Made by a program: the position numbers and the translations under genes
Origin: Alteromonadaceae bacterium BrNp21-10
GTDB taxonomy: Bacteria; Pseudomonadota; Gammaproteobacteria; Enterobacterales; Alteromonadaceae
Length of the DNA stretch: 64,000 nucleotides
Assembly: GCA_030418115.1 (NCBI GenBank)
Contig: JAUHQD010000008.1
Location: 1-64,000, forward strand
Reading direction: 5' to 3'
Notes under the pieces: model-generated
The model's database searches: none
Told to the model about the DNA's origin: nothing
Seen by the model: the letters and a program-made list of their open reading frames with translations, nothing else
In this document: positions 55,112 through 64,000 of the stretch, piece after piece
Numbering within the stretch: position 1 is the first letter of the stretch
Layout: each line of letters starts with the position of its first letter

Positions 55112-56041
55112 ATGACCATTAACAATTATACCTTTAACCACCTGTGGCTCCAACTCGAACGTCACCGCAATTTGTATCCGCGGTTAGTGGTCGTGGTGCT
55201 TGGCATATATTTGCTGAACTATGCAGCAGTGTTAACGTGGCGGATGGTACCAACGGCAGAGTCAACCGCAGCGGTCAGCAGTCATAACACGCTGATTAAA
55301 GCGAATAATGCCCGCGCCAATATTAAGCAAATTCAGAACTTATACTTATTTGGCCACCCGGAACAACAAACCGAAGGCCCTAAAGTAGTGGCTGCGGAAG
55401 ACGCCCCTGAGACCAATTTAAACTTGACCCTAACCGGCGCTGTTGCCAGTACCGAAAAGGGTGGTGGAGCCGCTATTGTCGAAAACCGCGGCCAACAAAA
55501 TACCTATGGCATTGGCGATATTATCGATGGCACGCGTGCTACCATAGATAAAGTGTTTGCTGACCGGATTATTATTAAAAATGGCGGTCAATCGGAAACC
55601 CTAATGCTTGATGGTATCGATTTTCAAAAAGGCGGTAACGGCAACAATCTCCGTGGGGTAGCCAAACCGCAAAATGCGGTACGAAACAACAGCACTCAAC
55701 GGAAGTCTTTATCACCGGCCGTACAGGAAGCTCGCGAACAGTTGTCACAAAAACCCGCCAGTTTTGCCGACTACATTAGCATTTCGCCGGAAACCAAAAA
55801 TGGTGAATCCATAGGGTATCGAGTACAACCGGGTAAAAAGCCAGCATTATTTAATGCCGCTGGATTAGAGAATAACGATATTATTACTGAATTAAATGGG
55901 CTTGATTTGACGGATCCGCAACAAGCAATGGAAGCAATGTCGAGCCTACAATCTGAACAGACACTACAAATTACCGTAAATCGTAACGACGAATTACTGA
56001 CCCTGTATCTTGATTTACCTGATAATAATGATGAATTTTAA
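55112..56041 (+). CDS. gspC: Type II secretion protein C
   Basis: First gene of the secretion operon: a 309-residue bitopic inner-membrane protein that links the inner platform to the secretin. There is one N-terminal helix (about 23-42, YPRLVVVVLGIYLLNYAAVL), an HR domain (about 95-160, NLTLTGAVASTEKG and AIVENRGQQNTYGIGD) and a C-terminal PDZ domain (about 225-305, GYRVQPGKKPALFNAAGL and NDIITELNGLDLTDP). GspD begins 10 bases after its stop. Confidence 0.94.
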   Translation: MTINNYTFNHLWLQLERHRNLYPRLVVVVLGIYLLNYAAVLTWRMVPTAESTAAVSSHNTLIKANNARANIKQIQNLYLFGHPEQQTEGPKVVAAEDAPETNLNLTLTGAVASTEKGGGAAIVENRGQQNTYGIGDIIDGTRATIDKVFADRIIIKNGGQSETLMLDGIDFQKGGNGNNLRGVAKPQNAVRNNSTQRKSLSPAVQEAREQLSQKPASFADYISISPETKNGESIGYRVQPGKKPALFNAAGLENNDIITELNGLDLTDPQQAMEAMSSLQSEQTLQITVNRNDELLTLYLDLPDNNDEF

Positions 56042-56051
56042 GGAAAGAAGT

Positions 56052-58106
56052 ATGAGGCTAACCGGCCAGTCCCTATTCCGGGCATTATCATTTGCCACTC
56101 TGTCTGCCATGTTAATGGTTAGCAGCGCTATTTCGGCAGCCGATTATTCGCCTAATTTTAAAGGCACCGACATTACCGAGTTTATTAATATCGTCGGTAA
56201 AAACCTGAAGAAGACGGTGATTGTCGATCCCAATGTGCGCGGAAAAATTACCGTACGTAGCTACGATTTACTCAATGAAGAACAGTACTACCAGTTTTTC
56301 CTCAACGTGTTGCAGGTTTATGGTTTTGCGGTAGTTGAAATGCCTAATGGCATCCTCAAAGTGGTGCGCGATAAAGACGCTAAAACCTCCAATTTACCGG
56401 TAGTCGAAGACAACGCTTTTAATGGCGACGAAATGATCACCCGCGTGGTGCCGGTATACAACGTATCCGTGCGTGAACTCGCGCCGTTATTACGCCAACT
56501 TAACGACCAGGCGGGCGGTGGTAACGTCGTCAGTTATGACCCCTCTAACGTGATGATGCTAACCGGCCGCGCCGCCGTGATTAACCGCTTGGTAGAAATT
56601 ATCGAACGTGTGGATCAAGCTGGCGATCAAGAAGTAGACATCGTTAAACTAAAATTTGCCTCTGCCGCTGAGCTGGTGCGAATTATAGAAAGTATTGATA
56701 AGAATTCAGCTTCGAAGCAAACTCCGAGCAACCTATCACCAAAAATAGTCGCCGATGAACGTACCAACAGTGTGATCATCAGTGGTGACGTGAAAGCGCG
56801 CCAACGTTTGACTAAATTGGTTGAGCGTTTAGACCAAGAATTAGAAAGCAACGGCAATACCCGAGTCATATTTCTTAAATACGCCAAAGCCGAAGATTTA
56901 GTAAAAGTACTTAAGGGTGTCAGCGATGGCATTAAAGCCGATACCCAAGGTGCACAAAAAACCACTACCCAGCGTAACAGCAATCGCGACATCAGTATTG
57001 AAGCCCATGATGATTCCAATACCTTAGTAATCACTGCCCAGCCAGATATGATGCGCAGCCTTGAAGATGTTATTCATAAGCTGGATGTTCGCCGTGCACA
57101 AGTACAGGTTGAAGCGATTATCGTGGAAGTCTTTGAAGGTGACGGTACTAGCCTAGGCGTACAATGGGCCCATGAAAGTGGTGCCATGCAACAGTTCTCT
57201 AATGGTGGCGTACCCATTGGGCAAGTAGCTGCAGCTGCTTATTCCGCTAGAGATCGCACCGTAGTTGGCAGCGTAACCGGTACAGAAACGGGCACCACCA
57301 CTCAAACCAGCAGAACCGTAGAAGGTGACACCAGTTTATTAGCCAGTTTGGTTGGCAGTATCAACGGCACTTTGTTCGGTGTATTAAAAAATGATTGGGC
57401 CGCGGTAATACAGGCAGTTAGCACCGATACCAATTCGAATATCTTGGCGACACCGCACTTGACCACCATGGATAACGAAGAAGCGTTCTTTATCGTGGGT
57501 CAAGAAGTGCCGATCATTACCGGACAAACCGCTAGTGCCAATAACAGTAACCCCTTCCAAACAGTCGATCGTAAAGAAGTGGGTATTAAGCTTAAAGTGA
57601 CTCCACAAATTAACGAAGGTAATGCGGTTCAATTATTAATTGAACAAGAAGTGTCCAGCGTCAGTGGCGCTACCTCGGTGGATATCTCGATTAATAAACG
57701 TGAAATTAAAACCACAGTCATCGTTGATGATGGTGGCACCGTAGTGCTGGGTGGCCTTATTGATGAAGACGTACAGGAAAGTGTTTCTAAGGTACCAATT
57801 TTAGGTGATATTCCCTTCATCGGTCACTTATTCAAATCCTCTACGTCCAATAAGCGTAAACGTAATTTGATGGTATTTATCCGTCCGACGATTTTGCGTG
57901 ACGGCATTACCATGAATAAAATCAGTAACCAAAAATACAATTTCATCCGCGCCGAACAGCTTAAGCAACGGGCCGATGGCGTTAACTTGATGCCCAACAC
58001 CTCAACACCAGTATTACCGGAATGGCGTGACAGTTTAGTCTTACCACCCAATTATGATGATTATTTGCAGCAAAAAGCAGCAAAAGAACAAGGTGAGCAA
58101 GACTAA
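56052..58106 (+). CDS. gspD: Type II secretion secretin
   Basis: The 684-residue outer-membrane channel protein has a signal peptide ([21 protein letters not shown] to about SAA). The N0 domain ([18 protein letters not shown]) and N1-N3 repeats follow, then the secretin core with VPIITGQ and [22 protein letters not shown] precedes ATG 56052, which I prefer to an upstream in-frame start at 56010 inside gspC. The gspE start overlaps its stop. Confidence 0.96.
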   Translation: MRLTGQSLFRALSFATLSAMLMVSSAISAADYSPNFKGTDITEFINIVGKNLKKTVIVDPNVRGKITVRSYDLLNEEQYYQFFLNVLQVYGFAVVEMPNGILKVVRDKDAKTSNLPVVEDNAFNGDEMITRVVPVYNVSVRELAPLLRQLNDQAGGGNVVSYDPSNVMMLTGRAAVINRLVEIIERVDQAGDQEVDIVKLKFASAAELVRIIESIDKNSASKQTPSNLSPKIVADERTNSVIISGDVKARQRLTKLVERLDQELESNGNTRVIFLKYAKAEDLVKVLKGVSDGIKADTQGAQKTTTQRNSNRDISIEAHDDSNTLVITAQPDMMRSLEDVIHKLDVRRAQVQVEAIIVEVFEGDGTSLGVQWAHESGAMQQFSNGGVPIGQVAAAAYSARDRTVVGSVTGTETGTTTQTSRTVEGDTSLLASLVGSINGTLFGVLKNDWAAVIQAVSTDTNSNILATPHLTTMDNEEAFFIVGQEVPIITGQTASANNSNPFQTVDRKEVGIKLKVTPQINEGNAVQLLIEQEVSSVSGATSVDISINKREIKTTVIVDDGGTVVLGGLIDEDVQESVSKVPILGDIPFIGHLFKSSTSNKRKRNLMVFIRPTILRDGITMNKISNQKYNFIRAEQLKQRADGVNLMPNTSTPVLPEWRDSLVLPPNYDDYLQQKAAKEQGEQD

Positions 58107-59635
58107 TGGATCAGGCCGCCATTGAAGACATCAATGAACCGCTACTTGAGCCAGAGCCAATAGCTCCCGAGCACAAGCAATTGGGCTTTGGTTTTGCTAA
58201 GCGTCATCATGTGCTGCTAGACACCGCAGACCAGCCGGCATTGCTGTACCACACCAATGAAACGGCGTTTGAAATATTTGCCGAAGTACGCCGTTATTTA
58301 GGTGGACCGTTTACCCTAAAAGAAATTCCAGTCGAAGAATTTGAAGGCTTACTGACTCGCGCTTTCCAACGGGATTCCTCGGCGGCCAAACAGTTAATGG
58401 AAGACATTGGCAATGAAAGTGATTTATTCACCTTAGCCGAAGAATTACCCGAAGCAGAAGACTTGCTCGACAGCGAAGACGACGCGCCGATTATCAAACT
58501 GATCAACGCCATGCTCGGCGAGGCGATCAAAGAAGGCGCTTCGGATATTCATGTGGAAACCTTTGAAAAACAACTGACCATCCGCTTCCGCGTTGATGGT
58601 GTGTTACGCGAGATACTACGCCCCCATCGCAAAATGGCGTCGATGCTAGTATCGCGAATCAAGGTTATGGCCAAGTTGGATATCGCTGAAAAGCGTGTAC
58701 CGCAGGATGGTCGTATTACCTTACGTATTGCTGGCCGAGCGGTGGATGTACGGGTGAGTACTATGCCCTCCAGCCACGGTGAACGTGTGGTATTACGCTT
58801 ATTAGATAAAAACAATGCCCGCCTTAATCTTGAAGATTTAGGCATGACCGCAGAAAACCGCAAACATTTTTCATCACTGATCCGTAAACCCCATGGCATT
58901 ATTTTGGTTACCGGGCCAACGGGCTCCGGTAAAAGTACCACCCTATACGCCGGCTTAAGTGAGATTAATTCTAAAGACCGTAATATTTTGACGGTAGAAG
59001 ATCCAATCGAATTTGACCTTGAAGGTATTGGCCAAACTCAGGTAAATCCTAGAGTAGACATGACCTTTGCCAGAGGCCTAAGGGCCATTTTACGTCAGGA
59101 TCCTGATGTGGTAATGATTGGTGAAATTCGTGATTTAGAAACCGCACAGATTGGCGTACAGGCCAGTTTGACTGGTCACTTGGTATTATCCACCTTACAC
59201 ACCAATACCGCATCCGGTGCGATCACCCGTTTGGAAGATATGGGCATTGAAGCCTTTTTGCTGTCATCGAGTCTATTGGCGGTATTATCACAGCGCTTAG
59301 TGCGAACTTTATGTCGTGACTGTAAGGTCAGTAAACCTGCAAGCTTGCAGGAAAAAGCCTTGCTCAATGTCGCTGCTGACAAAGAGTGTAACCTGAATCA
59401 TCCCAAAGGCTGTGCTGCATGTAATCAAACAGGCTACCGTGGAAGAACAGGTATTCACGAATTACTCATTGTCGATGAAAATATTCGCGAAATTATCCAT
59501 AACGGTCACGGTGAACAAGCGATAGAGAAATACATTCGCCAAAATACGCCGAGCATTCGTGATGATGGTTGTCGCAAAGTACTTGAAGGGGTGACCTCTT
59601 TAGAAGAAGTACTCCGCGTAACGCGGGAAGAATAA
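58106..59635 (+). CDS. gspE: Type II secretion ATPase
   Basis: Cytoplasmic hexameric ATPase that powers pseudopilus growth (509 residues). The Walker A loop GPTGSGKST is at 270-278. An Asp box (EDPIEF) and [10 protein letters not shown] follow, and the C-terminal zinc motif CRDC...[15 protein letters not shown] is complete. It interacts with GspL at the membrane. It shares its first base with the gspD stop. Confidence 0.97.
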   Translation: MDQAAIEDINEPLLEPEPIAPEHKQLGFGFAKRHHVLLDTADQPALLYHTNETAFEIFAEVRRYLGGPFTLKEIPVEEFEGLLTRAFQRDSSAAKQLMEDIGNESDLFTLAEELPEAEDLLDSEDDAPIIKLINAMLGEAIKEGASDIHVETFEKQLTIRFRVDGVLREILRPHRKMASMLVSRIKVMAKLDIAEKRVPQDGRITLRIAGRAVDVRVSTMPSSHGERVVLRLLDKNNARLNLEDLGMTAENRKHFSSLIRKPHGIILVTGPTGSGKSTTLYAGLSEINSKDRNILTVEDPIEFDLEGIGQTQVNPRVDMTFARGLRAILRQDPDVVMIGEIRDLETAQIGVQASLTGHLVLSTLHTNTASGAITRLEDMGIEAFLLSSSLLAVLSQRLVRTLCRDCKVSKPASLQEKALLNVAADKECNLNHPKGCAACNQTGYRGRTGIHELLIVDENIREIIHNGHGEQAIEKYIRQNTPSIRDDGCRKVLEGVTSLEEVLRVTREE

Positions 59636-60850
59636 ATGCCAGCCTTTGCTTATAAGGCCATGAATGACAGTGGCCGCAATAAAAATGGTGTAATGGAGGC
59701 CGACAACGCCAGACAAGTACGCCAGCAATTGCGTGAAAAAAACCTGATCCCGCTAGAAGTACAGCCGGTACATGAAAAAAACAAAGCTCAGCAGAATTCA
59801 ACCAGCCTGTTTCAACGCGGGATTTCTGCATCGGACTTAGCTCTACTCACCCGTCAGCTAGCCACCTTAATTGAAGCTGCGCTGCCAATCGAAGAATCAC
59901 TACTCGCGGTCGCCGAACAAACCGAAAAACCTCGACACAAATCCATGATGATGGCGGTACGCAGTAAAGTAGTTGAAGGTCATAGCATGGCAGATGCCAT
60001 GGCCGAGTACCCCAACATATTCGACCAATTGTATCGCGCTATGGTGGCGGCTGGAGAAAAATCCGGGCATTTGGATACCGTATTGTTACGTCTTGCGGAT
60101 TACACCGAAAATCGCCAGCATATTCGCAGTAAAGTCACCCAAGCGCTGATTTATCCCGCATTAATGATGACGGTCGCCATGGGTATTGTAATGTTGTTGC
60201 TAACCTATGTGGTGCCGCAAATTGTTGGCCAGTTTGATAATTTAGGGCAAGAGTTACCGACCATTACCATTATCCTGATTAGCATCAGTGAATGGGTGCA
60301 AGACTACGGCTTAATCATGTTAATTCTGCTAGTGGTATTTGCCATCGTCGCCCAACGCCTATTGCAAAAACCGCTATTGAAAATGCGCTTTCACAAAGCC
60401 TTATTGAGTGTGCCCATTTTTGGCAAGGTAACTCGCGGCCTAAATACGGCACGCTTTGCTAGCACCTTGAGTATTCTAAGTTCCAGTGCGGTGCCCTTAT
60501 TAGAAGGCATGACCATTGCAGGTAATGTACTGGAAAATATTCACATTAAAAAGCTACTGGCCGAAGCCGCTATTGGTGTTAAAGAAGGTGCCAGTTTACG
60601 TTCGACACTGGAACAAACCAAAATATTTCCACCGATGATGATGCATATGATTGCCTCTGGTGAACGCAGTGGTGAATTACAATCCATGCTCGGCAGAGCA
60701 GCAGAAAATCAAGATCGTGAATTTGAAGCGCTAGTAGGTATCGCATTAAGCATTATGGGGCCGGTACTAATACTATCCATGGCCGGCATTGTGTTTTTTA
60801 TCGTGATTGCCATCTTGCTGCCCATCATTTCACTGAATACACTAATTTAA
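59636..60850 (+). CDS. gspF: Type II secretion platform protein F
   Basis: Polytopic inner-membrane protein of 404 residues. Two similar cytoplasmic domains (LLTRQLATLIEAALPIEESL and its counterpart FASTLSILSSSAVPLLEGM) surround membrane helices at about 170-195, 222-240 and 375-400. It starts directly after the gspE stop. Confidence 0.96.
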   Translation: MPAFAYKAMNDSGRNKNGVMEADNARQVRQQLREKNLIPLEVQPVHEKNKAQQNSTSLFQRGISASDLALLTRQLATLIEAALPIEESLLAVAEQTEKPRHKSMMMAVRSKVVEGHSMADAMAEYPNIFDQLYRAMVAAGEKSGHLDTVLLRLADYTENRQHIRSKVTQALIYPALMMTVAMGIVMLLLTYVVPQIVGQFDNLGQELPTITIILISISEWVQDYGLIMLILLVVFAIVAQRLLQKPLLKMRFHKALLSVPIFGKVTRGLNTARFASTLSILSSSAVPLLEGMTIAGNVLENIHIKKLLAEAAIGVKEGASLRSTLEQTKIFPPMMMHMIASGERSGELQSMLGRAAENQDREFEALVGIALSIMGPVLILSMAGIVFFIVIAILLPIISLNTLI

Positions 60851-60910
60851 ACTTATAGATATTTAACAAGTCCCGCTTCCCCAAGAAGCATTCGAGCACA
60901 GAGGTGTAAC

Positions 60911-61336
60911 ATGAAACAATCCGGCTTCAGTTTATTAGAGATCATGGTCGTGATCTTAATCATTGGTTTGCTTACCGCTATTGTGGCACCCAATATTTTG
61001 GGCAATCAGGAAACCGCGCAGTTGAAAAAGGCAGCGGTGGATATTCGCCAATTGGAAAACGCCTTAGAAATGTATAAGTTGCGCAATAGCGTGTTCCCCA
61101 CTACCGAGCAAGGCTTAGAAGCCTTAGTAAGCATGCCCACTATTGACCCTATACCACGCAATTATCCTGAAGAAGGCTTTATTAAAGGCTTACCTCAAGA
61201 TCCGTGGGGCAATGATTATCAATTACTTAGCCCTGGCGAAATGGGTAGAATCGATTTATACAGTAACGGCCCTGACGGTGAAGCTGGTACCGAAGATGAT
61301 ATTGGCAACTGGAATATTAACGAATTCCTCAATTAA
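60911..61336 (+). CDS. gspG: Type II secretion major pseudopilin
   Basis: Main subunit of the pseudopilus, 141 residues. The prepilin site is MKQSG|FSLLEIMVV with the conserved Glu5. The C-terminal region has the GspG features TEQGLEALV and DPWGNDYQL, with the calcium-site loop GPDGEAGTEDDIGNW. GAGGTG precedes the start. The 60-base gap after gspF is the largest in this run. Confidence 0.97.
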   Translation: MKQSGFSLLEIMVVILIIGLLTAIVAPNILGNQETAQLKKAAVDIRQLENALEMYKLRNSVFPTTEQGLEALVSMPTIDPIPRNYPEEGFIKGLPQDPWGNDYQLLSPGEMGRIDLYSNGPDGEAGTEDDIGNWNINEFLN

Positions 61337-61359
61337 CCCCATTACATCGACGCCGACTG

Positions 61360-61956
61360 ATGAAAAGCAAAGGCTTTACCCTACTTGAAATAATGGTGGT
61401 GTTGTTGATTATCGGCATTGCCACCAGTGTGGTAATGCTGAATTTTAATAATCAAGATTATCAAAAAGATCTCAAAAAACAGGCACAGCGTTTTCAAACC
61501 GTGGTGTCCATGGCGTCTGAGTTCGCTATTTTAAATCAGCAGCAACTGGGTGTGTCGGTCAAAGGCAACCGTTACAAATTTGTAATACTGGATGACGAAC
61601 AAAAATGGCAATTAATTACTGACGAACCCGCCTTAGCCGAATTTGCCCTTCCCGAGATTTTTGCCCTTGAATTGAAGCTTGATGGCCTACCCTGGCAGGA
61701 TGAAGATAGCCTTTTCGATAATAAACTGTTCGATGAACCTTCTGCCTTTGATGAATACGAGCAACAAAAGCAGGATGAAGAAGAAAAACAATTGCCACCA
61801 CCGCAAATTTATATCTTATCCAGTGGCGACATTACGCCCTTTAGCCTGTCGTTTATCTTTGAAGCAGAATATCAAGATGTCGCCCCTAGCTACTTCCAAG
61901 TCAATAGCTTAGATAGTTTGCCGCTAGAGTTTCTCGGGCCGTTGGACGGCTTATGA
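61360..61956 (+). CDS. gspH: Type II secretion minor pseudopilin H
   Basis: A 198-residue minor pseudopilin with prepilin site MKSKG|FTLLEIMVV. The globular part has an acidic stretch (FDEYEQQKQDEEEKQLPPP) that looks like an inserted linker. Its end overlaps the gspI start by 4 bases. Confidence 0.93.
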   Translation: MKSKGFTLLEIMVVLLIIGIATSVVMLNFNNQDYQKDLKKQAQRFQTVVSMASEFAILNQQQLGVSVKGNRYKFVILDDEQKWQLITDEPALAEFALPEIFALELKLDGLPWQDEDSLFDNKLFDEPSAFDEYEQQKQDEEEKQLPPPQIYILSSGDITPFSLSFIFEAEYQDVAPSYFQVNSLDSLPLEFLGPLDGL

Positions 61957-62333
61957 AGCAACGGGGGATGACATTATTGGAAGTGATGGTAGCGCTGATT
62001 ATTTTTGCTGTTACCGGCACCGCCATTATGAAATCGGCCACCGAGCACCTCAGTGGCATCAACATGATTGAAGAGCTGACCTTTGCAACTTGGGTTGCCA
62101 ATAATCGCTTAGCTGATGTGCACCTTGAACAAAAATGGCCGCTGAAAAATAATCTCAAAGGCTCCCAAGACATGGCTGGCCGCACTTGGTACTGGCAACA
62201 AACAGTAATCGAAACCTTGGATGAAGATTTACGCATGGTCGAGGTTCGTGTCGGCCTCAACGAAGATGGCACCTCCAGTGTTACCTCCGTACAAACCTAT
62301 ATTGCCAAGCCGCAAGTAGTCAAAAAAACATGA
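61953..62333 (+). CDS. gspI: Type II secretion minor pseudopilin I
   Basis: A 126-residue minor pseudopilin with prepilin site MKQRG|MTLLEVMVAL. It forms the pseudopilus tip with GspJ and GspK. The WVANNRLADVHL segment is typical. It overlaps both neighbours by ATGA. Confidence 0.94.
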   Translation: MKQRGMTLLEVMVALIIFAVTGTAIMKSATEHLSGINMIEELTFATWVANNRLADVHLEQKWPLKNNLKGSQDMAGRTWYWQQTVIETLDEDLRMVEVRVGLNEDGTSSVTSVQTYIAKPQVVKKT

Positions 62334-62932
62334 ATACGTCTCGCGGTTTTACTTTACTGGAAATCCTTATCGCCTTAGCGATTTTTACCTTAATTGGTTT
62401 AGCCTCCAATGCGGTACTAACCTCGGTTTTAAACAGCGATCGATTATCCACCCAGCGCTTTGATCAACTGCAAACCCTACAACGCGCAATGATGACCATT
62501 GAGCGAGATGTTCTACAAGCATTGCCCCGGCATATTCGTATAGAAGGTGAGGCCAGCGACACCACCCTAAGTGGCGGCCAAGGTGAATTTGAAAGCGAGT
62601 TTTACGGCATCGGTTTTGTTCGTGGTGGTTGGCACAATCCCCAATTAGTACTACCGCGCAGCACTCTACAACCGGTGGTTTATCGAGTCCAAGAAGGCAC
62701 ATTACAACGGGTATACAGCAACTATGTAGACAACGTGGTGGGGGCAGAACCTCGAATCAAAAACATTCTTGACGGTGTGGAAGGCTTCTCTATTGAGTTT
62801 GTTGCTGATGCAGAGAGTGACAGTGAAGCCTACGCAGGTAATGACTTACCCAAAGCCATTCGCATCATGCTTAATTTAACCGCCTTTGGTGATATACAAC
62901 GCACCTTTTTACTGACTCCGGTAAATCAATGA
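62330..62932 (+). CDS. gspJ: Type II secretion minor pseudopilin J
   Basis: A 200-residue tip pseudopilin with prepilin site MNTSRG|FTLLEILIAL. ERDVLQALPRHIR and VYRVQEGTLQRVYSNYVD are family-like. It overlaps gspI and gspK by 4 bases each. Confidence 0.95.
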   Translation: MNTSRGFTLLEILIALAIFTLIGLASNAVLTSVLNSDRLSTQRFDQLQTLQRAMMTIERDVLQALPRHIRIEGEASDTTLSGGQGEFESEFYGIGFVRGGWHNPQLVLPRSTLQPVVYRVQEGTLQRVYSNYVDNVVGAEPRIKNILDGVEGFSIEFVADAESDSEAYAGNDLPKAIRIMLNLTAFGDIQRTFLLTPVNQ

Positions 62933-63906
62933 ATAGGCAAAAAGGTGTCGCGCTGATTATTGTGCTTTTAGTGGTGGCTATTGTCACTGTACTGGCAACA
63001 GAAATGGGCGGTCGCCTACAATTACAAATGCGCCGCGCGCAGAATATTACCGACAATAATCAAGCTTATTGGTACGCCATGGGTGCGGAAGAATTTGCGC
63101 GTAAATCCATTACCACACTCATTGCCGAATCCAATGGAGTAGTCAGTTTATCGCAACCTTGGGCCACTAATGAGTTTAGCTTTCCGGTCACCGGCGGCAG
63201 CATAGAAGCCAAACTGGTGGACATGCAAAGTTGTTTTAATATGAATGCATTGGTCGATGCGACTAGAAGTGCGGGTAACTATACCGCTGCAGATGCCTTT
63301 AAGGTACTGTTAAACAAAGTACAGGCGGATATTCCTGAACTCAATATCGACATTATGACCGATAGTTTGAAAGACTGGCTGGATGACGATGACGACCTAA
63401 CTGGCTACTACGGTGCTGAAGATGCCGAGTATGAATCACGTTTGCATCCATACCTTGCCGCCAATAGTTTAATGGCGCATAAATCCGAATTGCGTTTAGT
63501 CAACGGTGCAGAATCTGTTTGGATCAATGATGTGATGCCCTTGGTCTGTGCCATCCCAGCCGAAGCGGCCTTAAAAATAAACGTTAATACCATAGACGAA
63601 GAGACACTACCGGTGCTGCAAGCCGCGTTAAGCGACCAACTCAGTGATGAAGATGCCAGCAGCATTTTATCCACACGGCCTGAGAAAGGCTATGAGGATA
63701 TAAACGATTTTTTTAATGTTGCCGAGGTTGGCGCTTTGAATTTAACCGCCCCACATAAATTATGGTTCGATATCACCACCCATTATTTTATTTTACATAC
63801 CAATACCCGTTACAATAGTGCGCGCTTTGCCATGTCGAGCGTGTTGAAGATTGACCAAAACAATCAAGTTAAAGTTATTCGCCGTGAATTTGGAGGCCTG
63901 TTTTGA
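62929..63906 (+). CDS. gspK: Type II secretion minor pseudopilin K
   Basis: The 325-residue tip protein is large for a pseudopilin. Its start, NRQKG|VALIIVLLVVAIV, lacks Glu5, as is normal for GspK. The globular domain includes CFNMNALVD, LKDWLDDDDDLTGYYGAED and INVNTIDEETLPVL. Its stop TGA overlaps the gspL start. Confidence 0.95.
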   Translation: MNRQKGVALIIVLLVVAIVTVLATEMGGRLQLQMRRAQNITDNNQAYWYAMGAEEFARKSITTLIAESNGVVSLSQPWATNEFSFPVTGGSIEAKLVDMQSCFNMNALVDATRSAGNYTAADAFKVLLNKVQADIPELNIDIMTDSLKDWLDDDDDLTGYYGAEDAEYESRLHPYLAANSLMAHKSELRLVNGAESVWINDVMPLVCAIPAEAALKINVNTIDEETLPVLQAALSDQLSDEDASSILSTRPEKGYEDINDFFNVAEVGALNLTAPHKLWFDITTHYFILHTNTRYNSARFAMSSVLKIDQNNQVKVIRREFGGLF

Positions 63907-64000
63907 GTGAACAGTTAATAGTACGTCTTGGAGCTGACGAGCACAGCGCTATACATTGGCTAGTGTGGTCAACAGTTGAACAAGAGATTATCGCCTCCGG
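63903..64000 (+). CDS. gspL: Type II secretion protein L (partial)
   Basis: The first 32 codons are present before the window ends. TTG 63903 overlaps the gspK stop (TTGA) and gives MSEQLIVRLGADEH and WLVWSTVEQEIIAS, which matches the GspL N-terminus. GspL is the inner-membrane partner of the ATPase GspE. Confidence 0.88.
   Translation, partial: MSEQLIVRLGADEHSAIHWLVWSTVEQEIIAS

Noticed and set aside
1-64000. CRISPR arrays, rRNA and tRNA genes
   Set aside because: No regularly spaced direct repeats or RNA gene signatures were found on reading both strands.

Overview
The window is chromosomal DNA of a Gram-negative gammaproteobacterium, most likely a marine member of the Alteromonadales. The grounds are a fused NuoCD, a Fis encoded behind DusB, close OmpR/EnvZ orthologues, the Hsp15/Hsp33 pair, a phosphoribulokinase of the heterotroph PrkB type with a YhfA-like OsmC protein, a complete type II secretion run, and moderate GC. 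I cannot name the genus. No rRNA, tRNA or CRISPR array was found.

Layout. 1-5.8 kb: the tail of a probable transposase, a GMC oxidoreductase with its Tat-exported small subunit, a small ion channel, a GNAT enzyme, a Tat-exported TIM-barrel sugar isomerase-like protein, a DUF3465 protein and a YkgJ-type cysteine-cluster protein. 5.9-20.4 kb: a 13-gene respiratory complex I operon on the minus strand (nuoA to nuoN, C and D fused). 20.7-26.9 kb: a pentapeptide-repeat ion channel, a MATE exporter, a SemiSWEET sugar transporter, an AraC regulator, a GH51 arabinofuranosidase and a periplasmic binding protein. 27.1-35.0 kb: prmA, dusB-fis, purH and purD, and a DUF885 lipoprotein. 35.1-44.9 kb: an accessory region between prkB and yhfA. 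45.2-55.0 kb: ompR-envZ, a repeat-rich gap, a lipoprotein hydrolase, several small conserved proteins, NhaD and hslR-hslO. 55.1-64.0 kb: gspC to gspK and the start of gspL.

The most interesting part is 35.98-44.50 kb. The core genes prkB (+) and yhfA (-) face each other, and the space between them is full of accessory genes. Inside it lie a second, diverged 3' end of prkB (40138-40536) and a second, diverged 3' end of yhfA (43125-43175). These two fragments bracket a three-gene operon (TIGR04255 family protein, HTH protein, unnamed protein). So a complete 'prkB end - cargo - yhfA end' block from a relative seems to sit inside the same site of this genome, which marks prkB/yhfA as an integration hotspot. 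Other cargo is a transmembrane regulator with a winged-helix, a STAND NTPase and TPRs, its divergent propeller-like neighbour, and a serine hydrolase. The three-gene operon is my best candidate for an undescribed (possibly defence or toxin-antitoxin-like) system; its function is inference.

Other structure not explained by genes: twin hairpins with compensatory base changes between purH and purD; a dispersed 20-bp motif resembling an insertion sequence end, two copies of which form a mini-element that supplies and may mask the ribosome binding site of yhfA; and a palindrome-rich repeat cluster behind envZ.
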